Of a DNA stretch of 64,000 bases, positions 18,000 to 26,589 are shown piece after piece. The position numbers were made by a program, and so were the translations under genes. The stretch lies in NCBI GenBank assembly GCA_902788315.1, contig CADAJS010000004.1, positions 1-64,000 on the forward strand, in the 5' to 3' direction. The notes below the pieces were generated by a model. The model saw nothing but the letters and a program-made list of their open reading frames with translations, did no database searches and was not told the DNA's origin. This stretch comes from an uncultured Bacteroidales bacterium (GTDB lineage Bacteria; Bacteroidota; Bacteroidia; Bacteroidales; Bacteroidaceae). The stretch's first letter is position 1. The number at the start of each line of letters is the position of its first letter.

Positions 18000-18186
18000 C
18001 TGACAATGCTTGTTCTATCTGTTCCATATGCTGACGACGAAACGTGTAGGACATCCTCTCACCCCGTAGGCACTCCCAGAGGAGTTGCTCCGCAGGCGTC
18101 TGTTTCTTACGGTTCTCGAATGCGAAACGCCTCAGAAGTTCGTGGCGGTCGGGCGATGCCGTTTCATACCTGAAAGGCTCTCTCAT
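17992..18186 (-). pseudogene. Truncated DUF559 (Vsr-like endonuclease fold) gene
   Basis: About 64 residues matching the N-terminal part of DUF559 proteins: LLRRFAFENRKKQTPAEQLLW then TFRRQH. A full-length family member would continue with the catalytic VDFYC...EVDG segment, but here the frame continues only 13 unrelated residues and stops. The stop overlaps the start of coaD. It is most likely a gene remnant truncated by rearrangement near the palindromic repeats on both sides. Confidence 0.65.
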
Positions 18187-18247
18187 CGTCTTCACTATTA
18201 CCCTCTAATTCATAGGTCCATCCAGCATCTAATCCAGTCTGTACATT

Positions 18248-18298
18248 CTCCTCCCTCCCCTTTGGGGGTTGGTTAGGAAGGGGGCTGTCGGGAGGGGG
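18248..18298. repeat. GC-rich palindromic repeat downstream of parE
   Basis: CTCCCTCCCCTTTGGGGG core followed by a second G-rich arm. Same family as the elements at 17931 and 52764. It fills the gap between the parE stop and the DUF559 remnant. Confidence 0.65.
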
Positions 18299-18302
18299 AA
18301 CC

Positions 18303-20309
18303 TCACCCCTCCTCTTCTTCCGCCAGATCCTCCTCGATGACGAGGTTGTCGATGATGAAGTTCTGACGTTCGCTGGTATTCTTGCCCATGTAGTACTCGA
18401 GAAGTTCGGCCACCTGGTCGCTCTTATTAAGCGTCACCTGCTCAAGGCGTATGTCTGGGCCGATGAAATTGCGGAACTCATCGGGGCTGATCTCGCCCAG
18501 TCCCTTGAAACGCGTAATCTCGGGGTCTGGGCCGAGGTCTTCGATGGCCTGGAGCCGGTCCTCCTCGGTGTAGCAGTACTGGGTGATGAAATCGGCGGTC
18601 ATGCTCAGGTGGCGCCCATGCTTCTTATCCTCATTGCCATCCTCGTCCTTCTCGGCTGCGCGGGCAGCAATTTCCTCCTCGAGGGCACGCAGCTTCTGCT
18701 TGGCAATCTTGGTCTTCCGTCCCCTCACGCGGAACAGCGGCGTCTGCAGGATGTGTACGTGGCCCTTCTTGATCAGGTCGGGGAAGAACTGGAGGAAGAA
18801 GGTGATCATCAGCAGGCGGATATGCATACCATCGACATCGGCATCCGTAGCCACGATGACCTTATTATATCGCAGCCCGTCGAGACCATCTTCGATGTTG
18901 AGGGCAGCCTGCAGGAGGTTGAACTCCTCGTTCTCATAGACCACCTTCTTGGTCATGCCATAGCAGTTGAGTGGCTTGCCGCGAAGGGAGAAGACGGCCT
19001 GTGTGTTCACATCGCGGCTCTTGGTGATGCTTCCGCTGGCCGAGTCGCCCTCGGTGATGAAGATGCAGGACTCCTCCTGCTGGGTGCCCTTGGGGTCGGT
19101 GAGATGGATGCGGCAGTCGCGCAGCTTGCGGTTGTGCAGATTGGCTTTCTTCGACATCTCGCGTGCCTTCTTTGCCACGCCGGCCATCGCCTTGCGTTCG
19201 CGTTCGCTCTCCTGCACCTTCTGCAGGATGACGTCGGCCACATCGGTGTTCTTGTGCAGGTAGTTGTCCACTTGTTCCTTGACAAAATCGCCGATAAACT
19301 TGTCTATGCTGATGCCGTCGTCCGGTGCCGTGGTGAGGGAGCCCAGCTTCACCTTGGTCTGGCTCTCAAAGAGGGGTTCCTGGATGTTGATGCTGATGGC
19401 AGCCACCAGTCCGTTGCGTATGTCGCTGTACTCGTAGTTCTTGCCACTGTAGTCCTTGATTACCTCGGCGATATATTTCTTAAAGGCAGCCTGATGCGTA
19501 CCGCCCAGCGTGGTGTGCTGTCCGTTGACGAAGCTGTAATACTCCTCGCCGTTCTGGTTGCAGTGGGTAAAAGCTATCTCGATGTCCTCCCCGCGCAGGT
19601 GGACGGTCTCATAGAGGGGCTGGGACGTCATGCGGTCGGAGAGCAGGTCGGAGAGTCCGTTGCGCGAGAGGATGCGCCGTCCGTTGAAGAGGATGGTAAG
19701 GCCGGTGTTCAGGTAAGTGTAGTTGCGCAGCATCTCCTCGATGAACTCGCCATGGAAGGAGTAGTGCTTGAAGAGCGTGGGGTCCGGCTCAAAGTAGATG
19801 TAGGTTCCGTTCTCGTCGGGCGTAGTCTCGGTGGTGTCGCTCTGGAGCTGCCCTTCGCTGAAAACGGTGCGGCGCACCTGTCCGTCGCGATAGGAATGAG
19901 CCTCGAAGCGCACGCTCAGGGCATTGACAGCCTTGAGTCCCACTCCGTTCAGCCCGACACTCTTCTTGAATGCCTTGCTGTCATACTTTCCGCCAGTATT
20001 CAGCATGCTGACAGCCTCCACCAGCTTGCCCAGAGGGATGCCGCGGCCATAGTCGCGCACGGAGACCCGCAGGTTGTCCTCCACCGTGACCTCGATACGC
20101 CGGCCGGCATTCATCTTGAACTCGTCGATACTATTGTCTATCACCTCCTTGAGTAGCACATAGATGCCATCCTCGGCATGCGAGCCGTCGCCCAGACGAC
20201 CGATATACATGCCAGGACGGGTGCGCACATGCTCCATATCGGAGAGGTGGCGTATGTTCTCTTCGTCGTAATTGACTGTCTGCTGTGGGATGATTTCTTC
20301 TTCCGTCAT
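18303..20309 (-). CDS. parE: DNA topoisomerase IV subunit B (ParE)
   Basis: ATPase subunit of topoisomerase IV, which decatenates chromosomes with ParC. The protein is about 668 aa from MTEEEIIPQ. The GHKL ATPase has [19 protein letters not shown] and [14 protein letters not shown] motifs. The TOPRIM domain has [11 protein letters not shown] and [10 protein letters not shown]. The C-terminal [11 protein letters not shown] segment and the Bacteroidetes-type N-terminus point to ParE rather than GyrB. The last residues are an acidic tail. It lies 13 bases downstream of the GNAT gene on the same strand. Confidence 0.93.
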   Translation of the reverse strand: MTEEEIIPQQTVNYDEENIRHLSDMEHVRTRPGMYIGRLGDGSHAEDGIYVLLKEVIDNSIDEFKMNAGRRIEVTVEDNLRVSVRDYGRGIPLGKLVEAVSMLNTGGKYDSKAFKKSVGLNGVGLKAVNALSVRFEAHSYRDGQVRRTVFSEGQLQSDTTETTPDENGTYIYFEPDPTLFKHYSFHGEFIEEMLRNYTYLNTGLTILFNGRRILSRNGLSDLLSDRMTSQPLYETVHLRGEDIEIAFTHCNQNGEEYYSFVNGQHTTLGGTHQAAFKKYIAEVIKDYSGKNYEYSDIRNGLVAAISINIQEPLFESQTKVKLGSLTTAPDDGISIDKFIGDFVKEQVDNYLHKNTDVADVILQKVQESERERKAMAGVAKKAREMSKKANLHNRKLRDCRIHLTDPKGTQQEESCIFITEGDSASGSITKSRDVNTQAVFSLRGKPLNCYGMTKKVVYENEEFNLLQAALNIEDGLDGLRYNKVIVATDADVDGMHIRLLMITFFLQFFPDLIKKGHVHILQTPLFRVRGRKTKIAKQKLRALEEEIAARAAEKDEDGNEDKKHGRHLSMTADFITQYCYTEEDRLQAIEDLGPDPEITRFKGLGEISPDEFRNFIGPDIRLEQVTLNKSDQVAELLEYYMGKNTSERQNFIIDNLVIEEDLAEEEEG

Positions 20310-20322
20310 GTGTGTAGGGTTT

Positions 20323-21474
20323 TTATATGTCCTTGCCGAATGCAGCACGGCGTTTGTGAATCACGCAGTCGAGGTTCTTCCACTGCGCCTGGCTGGGTAT
20401 GTTGTCCTCGAGCTGATGGTGTGTCTCGGCCCAGAGATAGCCGTCCTTGGTGCCCTCGGGAATCAGGTCGGCAAAGATGAGGGCATTGGCGCCCTTCTCC
20501 TGATATTCGGGCAGGACACCCACGAGCAGCATATCCAGCGTCTCGGGGTGGCGGTTGAACCACAGCGCCTTGGCCATATAGTACCAGCCGAAGGGGAACA
20601 GCTTGGCCTTGGCCTTCTGAATGGCCCGGCTCAAGCTGGTGATGCAGATACCCATGCCGATGACCTCACCCTCGGCCGTCTCCACCACGCTAAGGTAGCG
20701 CTTGTCCAGGAACGGCAGGTATTGCTTGGCATAGGCCTCCATCTGAGCCTGGTCCATCTCGCTGTATCCGTAGAGGTTGGCATAGGCACGGTTCACCACG
20801 CCCAGCACCTTGGGGATGTATCCTTCGCGCATGATTTCCTTCTTGCTCTTGAACTTGCGGATGCGGAAGCCATAGCGACGCTTCACCAGCTCGGCCACCT
20901 TGAAGTACTTCTCCTGATTGGCCTCGTGGCCCTTACGGGGCACGGCCACCTTGCGTTCCACCCAGCCCACTTCCTTCTGATAGCCCAGCCGAGCCATGTG
21001 TTCGGGATAGTAGGGATAGTTGTATATGCTGTTCATCGTGCTCAGCTGGTCGTAGCCATCGGTGAGCATTCCCTCGAGGTCCATATCGGTGAATCCCAGG
21101 GGCCCTACGATGTGGGTCATACCCCGCTCGCGCCCCCACTCCTCCACCGCATGGAGCAGCGCAGCGCTCACCTCCAGGTCGTCGATGAAGTCGATCCAGC
21201 CGAAGCGCACGTGCTTCTCGTGCCACGTCTCGTTGGCCCGCCTGTTGATAATGGCAGCCACACGCCCCACAATCCGCCCGTCGCGGCGTGCCAGGAAGAA
21301 CTCGGCCTCGCAGAAACGGAAGGCAGGATTCTTCTGAGGGTTGAACGTGTCCAGCGTATCCTCCAGAAAGTCGGGCACGGCATACGGGCAGTCCTTATAT
21401 AATTCGTAGTTGAAGCGAACAAAAGTTCTCAATTCTCTCCGCCCCCTGACGGGAGCAACCAGAAGTTCCGACAT
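20323..21474 (-). CDS. GNAT-fold N-acetyltransferase-like protein
   Basis: A 383-aa protein of a family common in Bacteroidetes, with an N-terminal GNAT-like half ([44 protein letters not shown]) and a second GNAT-like half ([19 protein letters not shown], then [16 protein letters not shown]). The [34 protein letters not shown] stretch includes the acetyl-CoA loop region. Substrate not known. I chose the ATG ending at 21474; a TTG two codons upstream is also open. A -7 promoter element lies at 21508-21515. Confidence 0.85.
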   Translation of the reverse strand: MSELLVAPVRGRRELRTFVRFNYELYKDCPYAVPDFLEDTLDTFNPQKNPAFRFCEAEFFLARRDGRIVGRVAAIINRRANETWHEKHVRFGWIDFIDDLEVSAALLHAVEEWGRERGMTHIVGPLGFTDMDLEGMLTDGYDQLSTMNSIYNYPYYPEHMARLGYQKEVGWVERKVAVPRKGHEANQEKYFKVAELVKRRYGFRIRKFKSKKEIMREGYIPKVLGVVNRAYANLYGYSEMDQAQMEAYAKQYLPFLDKRYLSVVETAEGEVIGMGICITSLSRAIQKAKAKLFPFGWYYMAKALWFNRHPETLDMLLVGVLPEYQEKGANALIFADLIPEGTKDGYLWAETHHQLEDNIPSQAQWKNLDCVIHKRRAAFGKDI

Positions 21475-21507
21475 TTTCAAATGATGCTTTTAGTGACATT
21501 TAGGTGA

Positions 21508-21515
21508 CAAAGATA
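21508..21515 (-). promoter_or_regulatory. Bacteroidetes-type -7 element for the GNAT/parE unit
   Basis: Minus strand TATCTTTG, 33 bases upstream of the GNAT ATG. It is divergent from the OmpA promoter at 21598-21629. Confidence 0.5.
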
Positions 21516-21597
21516 CGAAAAAAAGGCGAAACAAAGGGGGCAAAACGGAATAAAAAGTTTGTTTTTACGCTTTCTACGCTGAAAAAACGCGAAAACC

Positions 21598-21629
21598 TTT
21601 GCGCGAAACGCTAAAAAGTGTTACATTTG
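21598..21629 (+). promoter_or_regulatory. Canonical Bacteroidetes promoter of the OmpA-like pair
   Basis: TTTG at 21598-21601, 20 bases, then TACATTTG at 21622-21629. This matches the -33/-7 consensus and spacing, about 42 bases upstream of the first OmpA-like ATG. Confidence 0.75.
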
Positions 21630-21671
21630 CACAAATTATGCTTAAATAAAAACGTTTTTATAAAAAGAATT

Positions 21672-22838
21672 ATGACTAAGTTTACCAAATTAGTCGCTCT
21701 GGCATCCATCATGCTGAGCGTTTCTGTGGCCACAAATGCCCAGACAAACGAGAAGGACTATGAGCCCTATCCCCACATGTTCGTGGGGGTACAAGGTGGC
21801 GTTCAGAACACCTTCAACAAGGAGTTCAACAACTGGAAGACCTTCACGCCGACAGCCAGCCTCAGCTTTGGCTCATGGTTCATCCCGCAGGTAGGTGCAC
21901 GCCTCCACTTCAACGGTCTTTGGAACAAGTCGGGCGTGGATTATCTGGACGATACGGAAGACGGCCACTACAAATACAACTACCTGACCAGCAGCGCCGA
22001 CCTGCTGCTGAACCTGTGCACCATCTTCGGCAAGAAGGACTACTACCCCGTGAACCTCTACTATGTGATGGGTCTCGGAGCCAACTATGCATGGGAGGGA
22101 AGAGGCCGTGCCGAGGATGCCGCCGCCACCTATCTGGCCAACATGAAGTATGCCGACAATGACAACCGCTGGGCATTCAACGGCCGCGTAGGTCTGGGCC
22201 TGGACATCCCCGTATGCAAGAACCTCAGCGTCAACGTGGAGGGCGACCTCAACCACATCGTACCCGGAAAGAGCACGAAGTTCAATACCGACCTGCTGCA
22301 GCTCACCGTACAGGCTGGCCTGGCTTACAAGTTCGGATTCAAGAAGAAGCCCGCTCCCGAAGAGGTATGGGAGACCCGCATAGACACCATCTGGTACGAC
22401 GACATCGCCTACACGCCGCGCGTGGAGGACGGCTCCATCACATGGAACGTCTTCTACAAGATTCGCGAGAGCGATTTCAACGACCCCGACGTGAACGATC
22501 CGGCCGAGGCTCAGCTGGCAGCCATCGGTGCGTTCCTCAAGGACCACCGCGAGTGCACCGTGAGCATCAAGTCGTATGCCGACGTGCAGACGGGCAACCC
22601 CAAGATCAACATGGGCTACTCCCAGCAGCGCAGCGAGAAGGCCGTCAAGGCACTCACCGAGGCTGGCGTGGATCCCTCCATCATCACAGCCGAGTACTTT
22701 GGCGACACCGTACAGCCCTTCGCCGAGAATGACAAGAACCGCGTGTCCATCATCAAGGCCACCGGTCTGAAGGACGTCAAGGATCAGTACACCGTAAAGA
22801 AATTCCGCACACGCGAGGTGCGCGAGCTCGTTAAGTAA
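21672..22838 (+). CDS. OmpA-family outer-membrane protein, first tandem copy
   Basis: A 388-aa outer-membrane protein. Signal peptide (MTKFTKLVALASIMLS, cleavage after NAQ). An N-terminal eight-stranded-barrel-type domain (FVGVQGGVQNTFNKEF, SFGSWFIPQVGARLHFNG) covers about residues 35-225. A linker with AYTPRVEDGSITWNVFY leads into a C-terminal OmpA-like peptidoglycan-binding domain (about 270-375) with NPKINMGYSQQRSEKAVKAL and GDTVQPFAENDKNRV. It likely links the outer membrane to the cell wall. The start is fixed by the promoter at 21598-21629. The next gene is a paralogue 28 bases downstream. Confidence 0.9.
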   Translation: MTKFTKLVALASIMLSVSVATNAQTNEKDYEPYPHMFVGVQGGVQNTFNKEFNNWKTFTPTASLSFGSWFIPQVGARLHFNGLWNKSGVDYLDDTEDGHYKYNYLTSSADLLLNLCTIFGKKDYYPVNLYYVMGLGANYAWEGRGRAEDAAATYLANMKYADNDNRWAFNGRVGLGLDIPVCKNLSVNVEGDLNHIVPGKSTKFNTDLLQLTVQAGLAYKFGFKKKPAPEEVWETRIDTIWYDDIAYTPRVEDGSITWNVFYKIRESDFNDPDVNDPAEAQLAAIGAFLKDHRECTVSIKSYADVQTGNPKINMGYSQQRSEKAVKALTEAGVDPSIITAEYFGDTVQPFAENDKNRVSIIKATGLKDVKDQYTVKKFRTREVRELVK

Positions 22839-22866
22839 TCATACAACACTAAAAAAATAAAACGAA

Positions 22867-24018
22867 ATGATCAAGTTTAGAAACCTGTTGGCCGCAGCAG
22901 TATTGCTCAGCGCCAGTGCAACTGCCTATGCGCAGGACACCACCGAGGACGGTCTGGACTACAAGCCCTATCCCCACATGTTCGTGGGCGTACAGGGCGG
23001 AGCTCAAACCACATTTACCAACTACGACAACCTGAAGCTGATCACCCCGACGGCAAGTCTCAGCTTCGGTAGTTTCTTCACTCCCGTAGTAGGTGCACGC
23101 CTCCACTTCAACGGTATGTGGAACAAGGGCGGCTTCGAGAACGCCACGATGGACCAGAAGTACGACTACAAGTACCTCACCTCCGACCTCGACCTGATGC
23201 TCAATCTGGTCACCCTCTTCGGCAAGAAGAACTACTATCCCCTCAACGTGTACCTCATTGGCGGTATCGGACTCAACTACGCTTGGGACAATGACGATGC
23301 CTATGCCATGAAGGCCGTGATGCCGATGGCTTACAAGAAGGACCGCTTCAGCCACAATGGCCGCATCGGCGCCCAGCTGGACTGGAACGTGGCCAAGCAC
23401 CTCAGCCTGAACCTCGAGGTGGACGCCAACAGCCTGAGCGACCGCTACAACAGCAAGACCAACAACAAGGACGACTGGCAGCTCACCGTACAGGCTGGTC
23501 TCGCCTTCAAGTTCGGCTACAAGAAGAAGCCCGTACAGGAAGAGGTATGGGAGACCCGCGTGGACACCATCTGGTACGACGACATCGCCTATACTCCGCG
23601 TGTTGAGGACGGCACCATCACATGGAACGTCTTCTACAAGATTCGCGAGAGCGACTTCAACGATCCCGACGTGAACGATCCAGCCGACGCACAGCTCTCC
23701 GCTATCGGTGCCTTCCTGAAGGATCACCGCGAGTGCAAGGTTTCCCTCAAGTCGTATGCCGACGTGCAGACGGGTAACCCCAAGATCAACATGGGCTACT
23801 CGCAGCAGCGTAGCGAGAAGGCCGTCAAGGCACTCACCGACGCAGGCGTAGATCCCTCCATCATCACAGCCGAGTACTTCGGTGACACCGTACAGCCCTT
23901 TGCCGAGAACGACAAGAACCGCGTGACCATCATCACCGCCACCGGTCTGAAGGACGTCAAGGATCAGTACACCGTCAAGAAGTATCGCACGAAGGAAGTA
24001 CGCTATCGCGTGAAGTAA
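22867..24018 (+). CDS. OmpA-family outer-membrane protein, second tandem copy
   Basis: A 383-aa paralogue of the preceding gene, probably in the same transcript (28-base gap, no promoter or terminator seen between). Signal peptide MIKFRNLLAAAVLLSASATA, cleavage after AYA. The barrel half has diverged, while the linker and OmpA-like C-terminal half (from about residue 225) are almost identical, including at the nucleotide level. This points to recent duplication or gene conversion limited to the 3' half. Role as for the first copy; the two barrels may differ in exposed loops. Confidence 0.9.
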   Translation: MIKFRNLLAAAVLLSASATAYAQDTTEDGLDYKPYPHMFVGVQGGAQTTFTNYDNLKLITPTASLSFGSFFTPVVGARLHFNGMWNKGGFENATMDQKYDYKYLTSDLDLMLNLVTLFGKKNYYPLNVYLIGGIGLNYAWDNDDAYAMKAVMPMAYKKDRFSHNGRIGAQLDWNVAKHLSLNLEVDANSLSDRYNSKTNNKDDWQLTVQAGLAFKFGYKKKPVQEEVWETRVDTIWYDDIAYTPRVEDGTITWNVFYKIRESDFNDPDVNDPADAQLSAIGAFLKDHRECKVSLKSYADVQTGNPKINMGYSQQRSEKAVKALTDAGVDPSIITAEYFGDTVQPFAENDKNRVTIITATGLKDVKDQYTVKKYRTKEVRYRVK

Positions 24019-24050
24019 GGATAGCCTCCCCACTATACCTTATTATATAT

Positions 24051-24082
24051 ATATAGGCCTGCCACTACCGGCAGGCCTATAT
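24051..24082 (+). terminator. Terminator after the OmpA-like pair
   Basis: Perfect 13-bp stem (ATATAGGCCTGCC / GGCAGGCCTATAT) with a 6-base loop, followed by TATTTCC. Located 33 bases after the stop. Confidence 0.8.
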
Positions 24083-24506
24083 TATTTCCGTCTCACTGAC
24101 ATGAAAGTGCTTTCCGTGAGAATGCAACCCGACAACTTGGAACAGTCATAAGAGCGGAAAAAAGCGGATAATAAGGTAGCCGCGCGCCTCAAAACGGCGT
24201 TTCGGAAGCTCTTAACTCGCCATTATTTCCCATGACGTGTTCCTGTGGACTTTATCACGTGTGATAAACTTTTTATCACGCGTGATAAAGCGCTGCGCGG
24301 CACGCCATGTAACTCGACAGAGTGTTGTCAAGTGGTTCTTGGACGAGCCAAGCGGCATAGCCGATTACTTTGACGAGCCAAGAACTATGAACTACAAAGA
24401 CTGACCGCCTCGGGTTAAAAATAGTTAAAGAATACGACGCTTTGGTATAACGGAAAGGATTTTTTTGTAATATTGCAGTGCGAATAACCCATAAAGCAAG
24501 AAGAAT
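24083..24506. other. Intergenic region with palindromes and a weak promoter
   Basis: No gene seen. It contains the TTTATCAC palindrome pair at 24251-24289 and, just upstream of the next gene, TTTG (24441-24444) and TAATATTG (24468-24475), a poor match to the promoter consensus with 23-base spacing. Confidence 0.4.
24251..24289. repeat. Pair of phased TTTATCAC-N2-GTGATAAA palindromes
   Basis: TTTATCACGTGTGATAAA (24251-24268) and the perfect palindrome TTTATCACGCGTGATAAA (24272-24289), centres 21 bases apart. They are followed by GCGCGGCACG and, 10 bases on, AACTCGACAG. The same order (palindromes, TGCGGCACG, AACTCGGACAG) occurs at 41723-41816. Confidence 0.8.
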
Positions 24507-25310
24507 ATGAAGAAAACTACGCTTTTGCTGCTTGCTGCAGCCATGTGCACCCAAGTGTTTGCACAGACAAAAGTACGGAACCTCTACACCAGTACGGAAA
24601 AACTGAACCTCGCAGTGCTCGAGCAGGAGAACACCGCCGTACAGCTGAACCGCACGTTGCTCGCCGGCTACAACACCATCTGCCTGCCCTTCACGCTGAA
24701 CGCCAGCCAGCTGGCCGCATCGGCCAAGGACGTACAGGTGGAGCGCCTCGTCTCCGTGCGCCAGGAGGGCAGTACCCTCTACATGTATTTCCTGGACTGC
24801 ACCAAGGAAGGCATCCAGGCCGGCATGCCCTATCTGATCTACTCGCCCACGACCCAGACGCTCCGTGCCAAGAGCACCGAGGCTGATGCCGTGAACACAG
24901 AACTGAAGAGCGTGAGCATGACCGACGGCCAAGGCAACCGCGTGACCTTCGGCAGCAGCTGGGAGGCCCTGCGCGTGGACGGACGCTATGGCATTCCCGC
25001 CCAGCAGGACGCACTCATCCTGGAGAGCGTGCTCATCCGCACGGAGGGCGACAAGTCCTTCCTGCCCACACGCTGCGGCTTCACCTGGGACGAGCAGATG
25101 CCCACCGCCACACGCCTCGAGATCAAGCACGTGACCAGCCTGGCCGGCACACAGACCAGCATCGAGAAGCTGCAGGCAGAGGATGCCGTGGTGGACGTGT
25201 ATAACGTGGCCGGACAGATTGTCAAGAAGAGCGTGCGCGTGAACGCAGCCATGCAGAGCCTGCCCGCCGGCATCTACGTAATCGGCGGCGAGAAGGTGGC
25301 CGTGAAGTAA
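24507..25310 (+). CDS. Secreted protein with C-terminal sorting-type tail
   Basis: A 267-aa exported protein of unknown function. Signal peptide MKKTTLLLLAAAMCTQVFAQ. The body is beta-rich with no catalytic motif I recognise. The last about 45 residues (VDVYNVAGQIVKKSV, then LPAGIYVIGGEKVAVK) resemble the short C-terminal tails of Bacteroidetes secreted proteins related to type IX secretion sorting domains. A weak promoter lies upstream at 24441-24475. Confidence 0.75.
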   Translation: MKKTTLLLLAAAMCTQVFAQTKVRNLYTSTEKLNLAVLEQENTAVQLNRTLLAGYNTICLPFTLNASQLAASAKDVQVERLVSVRQEGSTLYMYFLDCTKEGIQAGMPYLIYSPTTQTLRAKSTEADAVNTELKSVSMTDGQGNRVTFGSSWEALRVDGRYGIPAQQDALILESVLIRTEGDKSFLPTRCGFTWDEQMPTATRLEIKHVTSLAGTQTSIEKLQAEDAVVDVYNVAGQIVKKSVRVNAAMQSLPAGIYVIGGEKVAVK

Positions 25311-25443
25311 AAAGCCTCACCCCCGGCCCGGCCTCCGTCGGGCAAACCCTCCCCAACGCTCAAACACTTACTCGCGTTGCCCCGAAGGGAGGGGAGACCC
25401 AAGGCGAGAGAAAACAACCTCACAACCTATAACCTCAACGACT

Positions 25444-25902
25444 ATGAAACGTATCGTGCTTTACCTCATTGTCCTCCTCTGCTGCCCCCACGTATGGGCA
25501 CAGCACATGGACTTCTGCGGCGTAGAGCTGACAGGCACTATCCGCAACGTCTCAGACAAGATGCGCAAGGCAGGCTTTAAGCTGAAGGAGAAACGTACGG
25601 ATGACTGCTTCTACATCTTCGAGGGAAAATTCTGTGGACAGACCACCTTCTTCAACGTCAACTACACGCCCAAGACGAAGACCGTCTATCAGGTGCGCGT
25701 CACCCCGCGCCACATCAACGAGGAGGCCTTCCTCGACAGCCTGATTGCCAAGTACGGCTCCGAGTATGAGAGCACGGGCGAAGGCTATTGCTGGAGCAAG
25801 GAGAACGGTGGCATCTTCTACATCAAGAAGGACCATTACGACCCCTTCGTCGTCATCATCGACGCCGAGGGAATGGAACTGCGCAAGAAGGAGGGACGGT
25901 AA
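25444..25902 (+). CDS. Small secreted protein of unknown function
   Basis: A 152-aa exported protein with signal peptide MKRIVLYLIVLLCCPHVWAQ. It contains two aromatic-rich strands with a Cys in FCGQTTFFNVNYTP and ends in a basic segment. I do not recognise a family. It is followed 25 bases later by a strong terminator, so it ends its transcription unit. Confidence 0.75.
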   Translation: MKRIVLYLIVLLCCPHVWAQHMDFCGVELTGTIRNVSDKMRKAGFKLKEKRTDDCFYIFEGKFCGQTTFFNVNYTPKTKTVYQVRVTPRHINEEAFLDSLIAKYGSEYESTGEGYCWSKENGGIFYIKKDHYDPFVVIIDAEGMELRKKEGR

Positions 25903-25927
25903 GCTCACCGCTCCCCCCCGACATAAG

Positions 25928-25966
25928 AGAGAGAGGGCATGTCTGAATTTGACATGCCCTCTCTCT
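25928..25966 (+). terminator. Strong rho-independent terminator
   Basis: Perfect 16-bp stem (AGAGAGAGGGCATGTC / GACATGCCCTCTCTCT) with a 7-base loop and a T-run directly after. Confidence 0.9.
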
Positions 25967-25981
25967 TTTTTCCCCGAATTA

Positions 25982-26013
25982 TTTGCTTTTTCGCCATAAG
26001 ATTCATACCTTTG
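25982..26013 (+). promoter_or_regulatory. Canonical Bacteroidetes promoter of a decayed gene
   Basis: TTTG (25982-25985), 20 bases, TACCTTTG (26006-26013). An ATG follows at 26017 but its frame closes after 21 codons, so this promoter now drives a pseudogene. Confidence 0.65.
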
Positions 26014-26016
26014 CCC

Positions 26017-26443
26017 ATGAAACCACGAACTAAGCCCGAATCGGTCACACGAATTATCCCGAATCGGTCAATAGCGTTATGATGATAATGGCGTTTATTT
26101 TTGAGCAGATGTCTTGTTACTTTGAGGGCGCAATGGGGTTCCATTGTAACCGAGAAGTGGCGAGACAGATGACAACCAAGTTTACTTGAGCTCTGCCGAG
26201 CGTGAGCAGGCTCGACTGAAAGTCACAAAGAAATCCCGTTTAGCGCATAACAGTCTATTGACCGATTCGGGATTATACAGCACGGATATACCCCCAGACA
26301 ATGCCTCAGGCGAGCAGCTTCTGACACGTCATCGTCTCGTGAGCGGCCGGCCCGTACGTGTAAGTTAACTGCCCCAAGGCATCTATATCGTGAAGATCGT
26401 GGCAGACAGCCAGAGCTTCGTGCAGAGGATAGTGAAGCTGTAG
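26017..26443 (+). pseudogene. Decayed secreted-protein gene, C-terminal sorting tail remains
   Basis: A promoter and ATG are followed by a frame that stops after MKPRTKPESVTRII plus seven residues. Near the far end, at 26342-26440, the same reading frame encodes SGRPVRVS, a TAA stop, then LPQGIYIVKIV and QRIVKL before a TAG. That is the typical tail of a type-IX-secretion-type substrate with one codon changed to a stop. The body is missing and a MITE-like inverted repeat (26056-26274) sits between the two ends. I read it as a gene destroyed by insertion and deletion. Confidence 0.6.
26056..26274. repeat. MITE-like element with 26-28 bp inverted ends
   Basis: The left end contains ATCCCGAATCGGTCAATAG and the right end (26255-26274) its exact reverse complement, extended on both sides by near matches ending in GTTATG. 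The interior of about 165 bases has no gene. Related CCCGATTCGGCCAATAGCG occurs at 41699-41717, after the GH30 gene. Confidence 0.65.
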
Positions 26444-26495
26444 GCGAGACGTCGTGCTTCAGGGCACGATGCTTCGTAGCATAATAAACCATCGG

Positions 26496-26530
26496 GCGCG
26501 CGGCGTGTCTAAGTAAAACATGCCGCGCCT
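26496..26530. terminator. Hairpin upstream of the DUF4832 gene
   Basis: Stem GCGCGGCGTGT/ACATGCCGCGC with one G-T pair and an 8-base loop. No T-run follows, so its role as a terminator is uncertain. Confidence 0.35.
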
Positions 26531-26589
26531 TGGTACTTCAGAGACCAAGTTCCACGTCACGCTCTACCATATAATAAACACACACGCAC

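Noticed and set aside
18303-20309. GyrB instead of ParE.
   Set aside because: N-terminus and motif layout fit the Bacteroidetes topoisomerase IV B subunit better, though only a tree could settle it.
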